A program made the translations under genes and the position numbers. A stretch of DNA of 32,850 nucleotides, from IMG/VR virus record IMGVR_UViG_3300032289_000562, positions 1-32,850 of that record. The stretch is one strand, 5' to 3'. The notes beneath the pieces were generated by a model. That model ran no database searches. It was not told the DNA's origin and was given only the letters and a program-made list of their open reading frames with translations. The stretch is from a virus. Below, one piece after another: positions 22,887 through 28,537 of this stretch (positions are counted from its first letter, which is position 1; every line of letters begins with the position of its first letter).

Positions 22887-24149
22887 CTATATTCCCGAAA
22901 TAACGTCCATCGGTGCCCATTCTTCATCGTCTTCATCCTGCTCATAGTAGGATGTTACGGCTAGTTGGTCAATGTATGCAAGACTATCTGGCAAGTCATC
23001 ATGTACGCCTTGCGCTGGGAACATCAGGAGTTGGTCGATGAAAACATCCCAATCCTTTTCCTTGTTCAGAATGATGCGCCCATGTTCAAAGCGTCCTTGG
23101 AGACTCCAGATAATTCTGTCCGTCTTTTTCCGATTGCCGTGGGTCAGGTCAACTATGTGGGAATATACATTATTTTTCCGCATCAAATCCGACAAGTACG
23201 GTAAAACAGCGTTTTTTAACGCTCCTCGCTCAATTCCAACACTAATTGGGCGGTAATCCCGCATCTTCATCACGATTTTGGCAGCAGTCTCACGGATGTC
23301 CCACCGTCCGTGGTCAATCTCCTTGACAAACCATTTGCCGTCTTCAGTGACCTTAACAACGCAGATTGATGTCTCGTCTAGTCGCTTTTTTGCGTTAGCA
23401 GCTTGTTTAGCCACTTCTTCAAAGCCCGCCAAGTCGATTGCAATGAAGTAACTACCGTGTTCAGGTTCAACGCCATATTTTATCCATTCATCCTTGAAGG
23501 TATCGCTACCAGCATTGTCAAAAGAAGCCAAGTATTCTTGCTTAAAAGCGAAGCTACTCAGCGTTTTCTTAGCAGACTCAATCTCGTCAGGGTCAATCAG
23601 CGGATTGTCCTTGGTCGTGAAGTGCCAAGACTTCCAATCATTATCTTCTTCTTTCTGGCCTAGCTTAAACAAGTCATAGAACCAGTTGCGCCCCTTGGGA
23701 GTGCCAATGAAGATAGCGCGCCCCTTCTTGTCCGACAGAGAAGCTCGGATAACCTGCTCCCAGGCTTCGGGCTTGATGTCCGCAACCTCGTCAAGCACAG
23801 CGTAAGTCAAGCTCACACCGCGCAGCGTATCGGGTCTATCAGCGCCACGGACGTAAATCTTGGCTCCGTTAATCATGGTGATGTCCATGTTGTTCACATG
23901 GGAGTTAGCAATGACTTCCCTGCCAATCTCCATCAGTACGTCCCAGATAATTTGACGTGCCTGTCCCTGCGTTGGAGCCACATACAGGACTGCTGAACCC
24001 GCAGGACATTGTAACGCCTCAATAATGAGTGCGGTAGCTGCCAAGCGAGATTTTCCACACCGCCGACCAGCAGCAACGACCTTAAACCGCGACTTGTCAG
24101 TAAAGACCTCGCGCTGCCAGGGAAGCAGACTAAAGTTAAGGTCAGACAT
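22887..24149 (-). CDS. terL: Terminase large subunit (ATPase-nuclease)
   Basis: A 420-aa protein from the ATG at 24149, which follows GAGGTGATTG; a TTG one codon upstream is less likely. The ATPase has Walker A GRRCGKS (28-34), Walker B YAVLDEVAD (116-124) and coupling motif GTPKG (149-153). The RNase H-type nuclease has D239 in AIDLAG, E317 in VGIERG, and D385/D388 in HDDLPDS. It packages DNA with the small subunit, whose gene overlaps it by 8 bases. Packaging style (pac or cos) is not decidable from sequence alone. Confidence 0.93.
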   Translation of the reverse strand: MSDLNFSLLPWQREVFTDKSRFKVVAAGRRCGKSRLAATALIIEALQCPAGSAVLYVAPTQGQARQIIWDVLMEIGREVIANSHVNNMDITMINGAKIYVRGADRPDTLRGVSLTYAVLDEVADIKPEAWEQVIRASLSDKKGRAIFIGTPKGRNWFYDLFKLGQKEEDNDWKSWHFTTKDNPLIDPDEIESAKKTLSSFAFKQEYLASFDNAGSDTFKDEWIKYGVEPEHGSYFIAIDLAGFEEVAKQAANAKKRLDETSICVVKVTEDGKWFVKEIDHGRWDIRETAAKIVMKMRDYRPISVGIERGALKNAVLPYLSDLMRKNNVYSHIVDLTHGNRKKTDRIIWSLQGRFEHGRIILNKEKDWDVFIDQLLMFPAQGVHDDLPDSLAYIDQLAVTSYYEQDEDDEEWAPMDVISGI

Positions 24150-24462
24150 CAATCACCTCTTCGTTGACACGGTTGACAATAGGAGTGTCGCCAATACCAG
24201 TGATGTTGATAGTCACAGCAGACCTAGCGCCCTTGTCCTTCTCAAACATAGACACAGGCAGCGCCCTATCCATACACATCTTGAGCGCAGTTACCTGACC
24301 TGGGTGCTCATCGTTAAGAGCAATCTCAATCACCTTGCTAACAACATCCTTGCCAGACGCGCTAATCATCATGTCTTTCAACTCTTTGATACGCTGTGAT
24401 TCAGTCTTAGGAAGCACCGCAGGAGGATTCTTTGCAAACCTCTCTAAAGTCATCTTTTTCAT
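24142..24462 (-). CDS. Terminase small subunit-like protein
   Basis: A 106-aa protein. The ATG at 24462 has AAAGGA 5 bases upstream; the more distal in-frame ATGs (24495, 24489) have no site. Begins MKKMTLERFAKNPPAVLPKT and includes a helical middle (SKVIEIALNDEHPGQVTALK). It is the first gene of the late operon, immediately upstream of terL, which is the main reason for the call. Short and with no clear HTH, so medium confidence. Confidence 0.6.
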   Translation of the reverse strand: MKKMTLERFAKNPPAVLPKTESQRIKELKDMMISASGKDVVSKVIEIALNDEHPGQVTALKMCMDRALPVSMFEKDKGARSAVTINITGIGDTPIVNRVNEEVIDV

Positions 24463-24841
24463 CTTTATCCTTTCGGAGACCTGTGCCATAATCAATCGGG
24501 GCCATCATCCAGCCCTTGGGAAGGCAGGCAGCTTACCAACCCAGATAAACGTAGCGAGTCTATCAGCAACTCTATTAGCTAACAAGCAAACGGGTGCAAC
24601 AGGTAGAGCCTAACAAGGTTAGCTTAGATAAACAAGGTGCTGCATCTCTAATGAGATTCCCCCCAGTGGATGCCATAGTTCGCGTGAATCTTTAACAGGT
24701 CTATCAACTAGACTTCGTTGCACTCAGCATAGTTCGTCTGCTTAATTCATAGGATGGTCTCTTCTTCTCATGCGGAAGTTCTAGCTAGTTTAGTGGCTAA
24801 TTCTGCTTTTTCGGTAGAGAGGAGGCTCCATCAATTTCTCA

Positions 24842-24880
24842 CACTCACACCGCACCCCTCCCCCCCCCATCACTCACACC
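24842..24880. repeat. C9 tract between two CACTCACACC repeats
   Basis: CACTCACACC occurs at 24842-24851 and again at 24871-24880. Between them is CGCACCCCT and nine Cs (24860-24868). On the minus strand this is a G9 plus GGGG with GT-rich flanks, capable of forming G-rich structures. Homopolymers of this length are also prone to sequencing error. Confidence 0.6.
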
Positions 24881-24883
24881 ACA

Positions 24884-24921
24884 CACGCATGATTACATTA
24901 TGTGAACCATGCATATGCGTG
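24884..24921. repeat. Inverted repeat CACGCAT / ATGCGTG
   Basis: Perfect 7-bp arms at 24884-24890 and 24915-24921, separated by 24 bases that include ATGCAT. May be a binding site for a dimeric protein, or a weak cruciform. It lies just to the right of the C9 tract. Confidence 0.4.
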
Positions 24922-24938
24922 ACATAGGGCAAGCATTG

Positions 24939-24990
24939 TTGCGTTTCACATGGTGAAATTCTGCATGGGCAAATCTGTTTGCGTTTCATA
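24939..24990. repeat. TTGCGTTTCAYA repeat pair with overlapping palindrome
   Basis: TTGCGTTTCACA (24939-24950) and TTGCGTTTCATA (24979-24990) are 40 bp apart, close to four helical turns. The first is part of the perfect palindrome TTTCACATGGTGAAA (24944-24958). The exact spacing and one-base difference fit a pair of operators. Confidence 0.45.
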
Positions 24991-25037
24991 ATGCGGGAAG
25001 GGTATGCACCTTTATTGCCATACCTAATTGCTTCCCA

Positions 25038-25081
25038 TCTGGCTCTATCTGGCTCCATGAACTGGCTCCATCTGGCTCTAT
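25038..25081. repeat. Iteron-like array of four CTGGCTCYA repeats
   Basis: CTGGCTC followed by T or C and A begins at 25039, 25049, 25062 and 25072, so the spacing is 10, 13, 10 bp. All copies are in the same orientation and face of the helix for each pair. Such arrays bind replication initiators or transcription regulators. The array lies just downstream of a minus-strand promoter-like site. Confidence 0.65.
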
Positions 25082-25087
25082 CCAACT

Positions 25088-25116
25088 ATAGTACCATTAC
25101 TTATTAACTGGATAAA
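25088..25116 (-). promoter_or_regulatory. Candidate late promoter (extended -10)
   Basis: Minus strand reads TGGTACTAT, an extended -10 (TG-N-TACTAT at 25096-25088). A weak -35-like TTTATC lies 17 bases upstream. Transcription would enter the iteron array and then the terminase operon, with a leader of about 600 bases. Weak match, so low confidence. Confidence 0.3.
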
Positions 25117-25165
25117 AACACATTAGGGTTTTGGAGGGGTCTTATAAATCAACGACTTACAAACC

Positions 25166-25194
25166 TTGGCACGATTCTATTATGCTATTACTGT
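25166..25194 (+). promoter_or_regulatory. Candidate promoter for the 25260 operon
   Basis: TTGGCA (five of six matches to the sigma70 -35) and TACTGT 17 bases on, about 70 bases upstream of the first gene. The -10 matches poorly. It is placed correctly ahead of a leader hairpin. Confidence 0.4.
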
Positions 25195-25240
25195 GAGAGG
25201 GTCAGAATTTCGCCTCTCTTTATCGCCCGCAAGGGTTTTT
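25195..25240 (+). promoter_or_regulatory. Leader hairpins before the first plus-strand gene
   Basis: GAGAGG (25195-25200) pairs with CCTCTC (25213-25218), followed by TTTAT. Next comes CCC-GCAA-GGG (25226-25235) with TTTTT. The second has a GNRA loop and a T-run and recurs in style before the gene at 25794 (CCC-TTCG-GGG-TTTTT). They may be leaky terminators/attenuators or 5' stabilisers. AAAGGA follows, then the ATG at 25260. Confidence 0.45.
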
Positions 25241-25259
25241 AGCATCAAAGGACATCACC

Positions 25260-25493
25260 ATGCAAAGCAAAGTAAACCGCGACGAGTACATCCAATTTTT
25301 CACTAAATGGATTTTCTACCAATTCGATAGGCCATCTAATCGGATTCGCAACATCCTACTGATTAGCCAAGTAAAGAAAATCGTTACAGACGACGACGAG
25401 GCCGCATATTGGGGCGATAGAGACTGTTGGCCAATGCATGGCCTTGCCAGTGATGCAATGAAGGCCAAGGCTATTGAAGCAATTACCGCATAA
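25260..25493 (+). CDS. Small hypothetical protein (77 aa), first gene of the plus-strand orphan operon
   Basis: AAAGGA lies 8 bases upstream of the ATG. Starts MQSKVNRDEYIQFFTKWIFY, has an acidic middle (VTDDDEAAYWGDRDCW) and a helical C-terminus. No family recognised. It lies just outside the repeat-rich control region, a common place for early takeover or anti-defence genes, but nothing in it proves such a role. Confidence 0.65.
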   Translation: MQSKVNRDEYIQFFTKWIFYQFDRPSNRIRNILLISQVKKIVTDDDEAAYWGDRDCWPMHGLASDAMKAKAIEAITA

Positions 25494-25503
25494 GGACCAC
25501 ACC

Positions 25504-25707
25504 ATGACATTGCATAACATCGAAAAGAGTGCATTCCGCAAGGGCGAATACGTTGGTTATGGTGGCGGCAAGGTGTGGCACATCCGCAAAACCAATTGCA
25601 GCCATGCAAACTGGTTTGCCCACAATCGCGACAAGTACAACGAACAGTTGTGGGCCATGCGTCTCGCCGATATACAAACACAATTGGAGACACTCAAACC
25701 CCAATAG
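25504..25707 (+). CDS. Small hypothetical protein (67 aa)
   Basis: The ATG at 25504 has AAGGAC upstream and is preferred over an in-frame ATG 30 bases earlier. Contains the Gly-rich EYVGYGGGKVWHIRKTNC and a His/Asn-rich segment (SHANWFAHNRDKY). Function unknown. After its stop comes an 86-base gap filled by three hairpins. Confidence 0.6.
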   Translation: MTLHNIEKSAFRKGEYVGYGGGKVWHIRKTNCSHANWFAHNRDKYNEQLWAMRLADIQTQLETLKPQ

Positions 25708-25715
25708 CGCACTCT

Positions 25716-25782
25716 GTAAGCCTCACGGGTTGGGGCTTACGGGTTTGCACTGTTGCAAACTGTTTTGCCCTTCGGGGTTTTT
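25716..25782 (+). ncRNA. Three consecutive hairpins filling the intergenic gap
   Basis: Hairpin 1: GTAAGCC (25716-25722) pairs with GGCTTAC (25734-25740). Hairpin 2: GTTTGCA (25743-25749), loop CTGT, TGCAAAC (25754-25760), followed by TGTTTT. Hairpin 3: CCC-TTCG-GGG (25768-25777) with TTTTT. All arms pair perfectly and together fill most of the gap before the gene at 25794. Likely a structured leader or attenuator; type is inferred. Confidence 0.55.
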
Positions 25783-25793
25783 ATGGAGAAACC

Positions 25794-26015
25794 ATGTACA
25801 CGTTCAATATTGAAATTACCGACACATTCGGCGGAGAAGCAAATTATTCTTGGGTACGCCGATACACCTACAAAGCCAAATCGTTTCAAGGGGCTATCGT
25901 AAAGCTCGCACGGGAATATGGAAAGGGCTGGACTAAGCAAATCGAATGCGGCGACTACTGCCAATACAAATTAGCCAATGCTTGCATTACCGCATTTGTA
26001 ACAATTCAGGACTAA
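25794..26015 (+). CDS. Small hypothetical protein (73 aa)
   Basis: GGAG lies 6 bases before the ATG; longer frames upstream cross the hairpin region and are not used. Starts MYTFNIEITDTFGGEANYSW and continues VRRYTYKAKSFQGAIVKLA, a beta-beta-alpha type small fold. Has four Cys, three of them in the last third. The core pattern (SWVRRYTYKAKSFQGAI) is familiar from small proteins of phages of Burkholderiales-type hosts. Function unknown. Confidence 0.6.
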   Translation: MYTFNIEITDTFGGEANYSWVRRYTYKAKSFQGAIVKLAREYGKGWTKQIECGDYCQYKLANACITAFVTIQD

Positions 26016-26025
26016 GGGGAACAAT

Positions 26026-26277
26026 ATGAATATCTCAGAACATGCCCGCATTCTTTACGCTTACTTGGCCCGATTGACTACCAAAGACCTGGAGGCCATA
26101 TTAGAGGCAGACAAAAAATGTTGGCTTGCCTCACAAAACAATGGCATCACTGAACAGATTAAACGCCAGAATGAATATATGGGTGTAGTCCTGGACGCTA
26201 TGGGCAACATGATGGCCCACGATAAAGACATCATCACCAAAATTGTGACCGACATTGTGAATCGGGAGGCAGCATGA
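26026..26277 (+). CDS. Small helical hypothetical protein (83 aa)
   Basis: Starts MNISEHARILYAYLARLTTK; helical throughout, with a short Cys/Trp segment (KKCWLASQN). Stop overlaps the next start (ATGA). Function unknown. Confidence 0.6.
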   Translation: MNISEHARILYAYLARLTTKDLEAILEADKKCWLASQNNGITEQIKRQNEYMGVVLDAMGNMMAHDKDIITKIVTDIVNREAA

Positions 26278-26570
26278 AAACAGAAATGAAACCCTTAGAG
26301 TGGCAAGAATTGTGGGACGCTATGGGCGCAAACCCTAGCGAATGGATACCTACAACAGAGGCCATGTATTGGCACATGTTGGAGGTTTTGCCTCCGCGCA
26401 AAATGATAGGACGGAATTTTCTAGTAGGCGAGGCAAATGAACATAACGCAGAGGGCGAGGCCGTATACGCAGGCTTTACGCAATTCGGCGACACATATAA
26501 GGCCAAGAATCTGACCCTTGCAGAATTTATGGCAGAGCATGGATATATCCCTAAAAAAGAATTGAGGTAA
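26274..26570 (+). CDS. Small hypothetical protein (98 aa)
   Basis: Starts in the ATGA overlap. Rich in Trp, Met and aromatic residues in the first half (WQELWDAMG, EAMYWHMLEVLPPRKM), acidic overall. The LPPRKM-x-GRNFLVGEANEHN motif resembles small proteins found in Burkholderiales phages of unknown role. No catalytic pattern recognised. Confidence 0.6.
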   Translation: MKTEMKPLEWQELWDAMGANPSEWIPTTEAMYWHMLEVLPPRKMIGRNFLVGEANEHNAEGEAVYAGFTQFGDTYKAKNLTLAEFMAEHGYIPKKELR

Positions 26571-26574
26571 TAGC

Positions 26575-26739
26575 ATGATTTACATCCAGCGCAAAGGTGA
26601 CGGATACCTAGAAACCATTGACGAATTCAGCACATGGAAAGAGGCGCGGGCCATGCTCGCAGAATATTGTTTCTCTGACGTTCGTGCTAGGTATTACCTT
26701 AGCAGCCGCGCATGCAAAGCATGGAGGGCCACTGTATGA
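26575..26739 (+). CDS. Small hypothetical protein (54 aa)
   Basis: Opens at an ATG 4 bases after the preceding stop. Reads MIYIQRKGDGYLETIDEFST then WKEARAMLAEYCFSDVRARY and YYLSSRACKAWR. I recognise this as a recurring short protein of Burkholderiales-type phages (Y-x-QR-x-x-GYLETVDEF..REAR-x-MLxEY...YYLSxRxCxxW). Function unknown. The stop overlaps the next start (ATGA). Confidence 0.7.
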   Translation: MIYIQRKGDGYLETIDEFSTWKEARAMLAEYCFSDVRARYYLSSRACKAWRATV

Positions 26740-26828
26740 AAACCCTATTATCATTCTTTCAGTGCCTGATTATCGCAGCGACTATCGGCGCACCTTTTAT
26801 AATCTACTTTTGGACTATGAAACCATGA
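26736..26828 (+). CDS. Tiny membrane peptide (30 aa)
   Basis: Reads MKTLLSFFQCLIIAATIGAP then FIIYFWTMKP: one hydrophobic span with basic residues at both ends. ATGA-coupled on both sides. Its size makes this uncertain, but coupling and composition favour a real membrane peptide. Confidence 0.45.
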   Translation: MKTLLSFFQCLIIAATIGAPFIIYFWTMKP

Positions 26829-26872
26829 TTTACGCAATTCTTGCAACATTGCTGCGACTACTCAAAAAGTAG
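26825..26872 (+). CDS. Possible 15-aa hydrophobic peptide
   Basis: MIYAILATLLRLLKK starts in the ATGA of the previous peptide and ends just before a strong terminator. It resembles amphipathic, hydrophobic toxin-like or membrane peptides, but could be a chance frame. Confidence 0.3.
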   Translation: MIYAILATLLRLLKK

Positions 26873-26887
26873 ACCATTCGCACCATT

Positions 26888-26910
26888 AAGACCCTTCGGG
26901 GTCTTTTTTT
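26888..26910 (+). terminator. Strong intrinsic terminator of the plus-strand orphan operon
   Basis: AAGACCC (26888-26894), loop TTCG, GGGTCTT (26899-26905), then an uninterrupted T-run to 26910. A 7-bp stem with a UUCG tetraloop is the classic strong form. It ends the 25260-26872 operon. Confidence 0.9.
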
Positions 26911-26930
26911 ATGCCCATCAAACGCATCAG

Positions 26931-26953
26931 AACGGCCTACAAGCCGTTTTTTT
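26931..26953 (+). terminator. Second plus-strand terminator, overlapping the end of a minus-strand gene
   Basis: AACGGC (26931-26936), loop CTACAA, GCCGTT (26943-26948), T-run to 26953. It lies 20 bases after the first terminator and includes the stop codon of the convergent gene. Tandem terminators here would protect the replication operon from antisense read-through. In the minus direction it lacks a U-tract. Confidence 0.8.
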
Positions 26954-27167
26954 CGTCTGTCTGTACCATTCCTAGCCATTCGGTTAAATCTGCGTCAGGG
27001 CGGTAGCCTAAATTCCACAAAACTTGCATGGCATCTAGGCAAGCATTAAATCCCCTTGTCGTACATCCATTCCCAGCAGCCAATAGAATCATTTTCTCTT
27101 CGGTTTTCAGTTTGCGGAGAAAGTTAGTTGCGCTGGGTTCTGTAGGTCTAACCATTTGCCCACTCAT
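26937..27167 (-). CDS. Small hypothetical protein (76 aa), last gene of the replication operon
   Basis: Starts MSGQMVRPTEPSATNFLRKL, helical with two Cys in the middle (NGCTTRGFNACLDAMQVLW) and an acidic end. Overlaps the upstream nuclease gene by 20 bases. Its last codons are the plus-strand terminator stem. Function unknown. Confidence 0.6.
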   Translation of the reverse strand: MSGQMVRPTEPSATNFLRKLKTEEKMILLAAGNGCTTRGFNACLDAMQVLWNLGYRPDADLTEWLGMVQTDEKNGL

Positions 27168-27513
27168 ACCATTGGTTTATAAATACTTTCAGGTCATCCA
27201 ATGACGCACCTATCTTTCTATATTCGCCTGATTTACTGATACATAAGACTGAATTAATAACTGTCTCAGTATCAGTATTACCAATAATCACACACACTGT
27301 AAACTGCTGCTGCTTGGCAAGCGTTTTCAATAGTATCTCTTGCCCTTGGCTAAGGTTTTCTCCTTGGCGTTTCCATTCACCAACGAAAAACTTACCCTTG
27401 CGCTCGATAATCATGTCCAAATCACTTGGCAGGAGTTGGGGGTTTGATTCAATCATTCCCTCAAAATCCCCAAAATCGACATGGGCTGCGCTTGCGCTAC
27501 GCATTGCCCTCAT
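27148..27513 (-). CDS. PD-(D/E)XK nuclease-like protein (second of a pair)
   Basis: A 121-aa protein starting in an ATGA overlap. D31 and D33 in LLPSDLDMII and E46-W-K48 in FFVGEWKRQG form the D-x12-E-x-K core of PD-(D/E)XK nucleases, with E19 upstream. The block after it (LSQGQEILLKTLAKQQQFTV) matches phage proteins of this type. Likely an endonuclease or resolvase used in recombination or head-full processing. Substrate unknown. Confidence 0.65.
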   Translation of the reverse strand: MRAMRSASAAHVDFGDFEGMIESNPQLLPSDLDMIIERKGKFFVGEWKRQGENLSQGQEILLKTLAKQQQFTVCVIIGNTDTETVINSVLCISKSGEYRKIGASLDDLKVFINQWYEWANG

Positions 27514-27776
27514 TCGACTGCCCTAATCATATCTAGGGCTGCTTGGGGACTGTCAACCCTGCACAATGTGCCGCCCTTCCAGTTTTGGAAAAAGTCGGCT
27601 TGCAGGCCCGTAAAACGGGCTTTAGAGTCGGTTTTAATTTCCATGAGGAAAGTCCAGTTTTTATAGCCTACGAGCAAGTCTACGGGTAGGCCAATAATCC
27701 AGACATATGCGCCTGCATCCCGTAATGCCTGAACAATCTCTTTTTGATTTTCATCGACCCTTGCTGCGCGTCTCAT
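27510..27776 (-). CDS. PD-(D/E)XK (VRR-NUC-like) nuclease, first of a pair
   Basis: An 88-aa protein. Begins MRRAARVDENQKEIVQALRD, then AYVWIIGLPVDLLVGYKNW and TFLMEIKTD. D33, E46 and K48 form D-x12-E-I-K, with E9 and Q11 at the start, as in small VRR-NUC/Holliday-junction-resolvase-like phage nucleases. It ends with a helical segment. ATGA coupling to the next nuclease gene suggests joint expression. Confidence 0.75.
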   Translation of the reverse strand: MRRAARVDENQKEIVQALRDAGAYVWIIGLPVDLLVGYKNWTFLMEIKTDSKARFTGLQADFFQNWKGGTLCRVDSPQAALDMIRAVE

Positions 27777-28027
27777 TGATGGGCCTCCTTTTCTTGGCTC
27801 AATATTTCATCTCTGGTTTTTGTCCATAAGCCATTGTGGAAAACCACTTCAGAACATTGCTCTTTTAATGCTTTCTCTGCTCCTTTTATGAACTCGGGCA
27901 AATTCTCATGGGATTGAACCATTTGAGTAACTTCCAGCTTTCCTGTTGCGTCAACAGCCTTTACCATGTAATAAGGGCCATTTACACCAATCCATTCCAT
28001 GGGAAGTTTATTAAATGTAACTATCAT
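27773..28027 (-). CDS. Small hypothetical protein (84 aa)
   Basis: Starts MIVTFNKLPMEWIGVNGPYY and contains TGKLEVTQMVQSHENLPEF. Mixed alpha/beta composition, no motif recognised. ATGA overlap with both neighbours in the replication operon. Function unknown. Confidence 0.6.
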   Translation of the reverse strand: MIVTFNKLPMEWIGVNGPYYMVKAVDATGKLEVTQMVQSHENLPEFIKGAEKALKEQCSEVVFHNGLWTKTRDEILSQEKEAHQ

Positions 28028-28188
28028 TTTTTCATCTCCTGTAAAACATGGGCCTTGATGCCCCTAAATAAATCGTCCTCATCCATTCGCTGCACTTCAC
28101 GCCAAGCCCATTCCTTCCATTCCTGCAAACGGCATAGGCGCACCATCTCAGCAAATGTTGCTGCGCGGATTTCCTCTTGGTCAAACAT
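28024..28188 (-). CDS. Small acidic helical protein (54 aa)
   Basis: Reads MFDQEEIRAATFAEMVRLCR, then LQEWKEWAWREVQRMDEDD, ending LQEMKK. The start lies 8 bases inside the end of the P-like gene and the stop shares ATGA with the next. A Trp-rich helical protein. Function unknown. Confidence 0.55.
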   Translation of the reverse strand: MFDQEEIRAATFAEMVRLCRLQEWKEWAWREVQRMDEDDLFRGIKAHVLQEMKK

Positions 28189-28537
28189 TGTTTGTTATCT
28201 TCTTTCTGAGTGCCGCCAGTTGTGCCCGTATCTCAGGCGGCATCGGCTTGGTTGCGGGCTTGTTTTCAATGGCTGTCGGATGCGGAATTGACGGGCCATT
28301 GCTGCACAATTCCTTGAACTTCAGCGCACTAGGCGGAAAATTCGGGTCGCAACAATTGATGGCGTAGTCCATCCGTGGTCGGTAAGTTAGATAGATGCCA
28401 AGCTGATTTATCCATTCCTGGCGAATCATCTGTGGGTCTATTCCGTCCCAATGCCGGAGAAATGTCGCACCATAGACTGCATTCAGTCTGGCAAAAACGT
28501 AATCAAAGCCTGAATCAGAGCTGCAAAAGTCGGTCAT
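28181..28537 (-). CDS. Replication protein P-like (putative helicase loader)
   Basis: A 118-aa protein. The N-terminal part FARLNAVYGATFLRHW, the following EWINQLGIYLTYRPRMDYAI and the FPPSALKFKELC block resemble phage P/DnaT-like helicase-loading proteins. It follows the DUF1376 initiator with a 23-bp overlap, the O-P order of lambdoid phages. It is shorter than the ones I know, so it may be a reduced form. Would bring the host DnaB helicase to the origin. Confidence 0.6.
   Translation of the reverse strand: MTDFCSSDSGFDYVFARLNAVYGATFLRHWDGIDPQMIRQEWINQLGIYLTYRPRMDYAINCCDPNFPPSALKFKELCSNGPSIPHPTAIENKPATKPMPPEIRAQLAALRKKITNNV

Larger units (their letters stand above)
24463..25259. other. Main non-coding control region, possible origin
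   Basis: About 800 bases between the divergent late (minus) and early (plus) operons with no convincing gene. It holds a C9 tract with flanking 10-bp repeats, a CACGCAT/ATGCGTG inverted repeat, a pair of TTGCGTTTCAYA repeats and a palindrome, an iteron-like array, and promoter-like sites on both strands. It is the only long gene-free stretch of the genome, so the origin, packaging start or central operators probably lie here. From 24509 to 24840 I see only weak short repeats. Confidence 0.6.

Noticed and set aside
24407-24508. 33-codon minus-strand frame starting MMAPIDYGTG overlapping the small-terminase start
   Set aside because: AAGGG precedes its ATG, so it is possible, but it overlaps the terminase gene out of frame and I could not match it to a family.
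24765-24835. tRNA-like stretch (AGCTAGTTTAGTGGC resembling a D-arm)
   Set aside because: No T-loop, no acceptor pairing and no anticodon stem; not a tRNA.
24754-24927. 57-codon plus-strand frame through the C9 tract
   Set aside because: No good ribosome site; the middle is Pro/His/Thr low-complexity produced by the C tract.
24870-25085. 71-codon minus-strand frame in the control region
   Set aside because: It is built from the repeat array (MEPDRARW-like repeats) and lacks a ribosome site; composition is not protein-like.
24842-25090. Possible CRISPR array
   Set aside because: Repeats are only 7-12 bp, with uneven spacing of 10-40 bp and no spacers of constant size.
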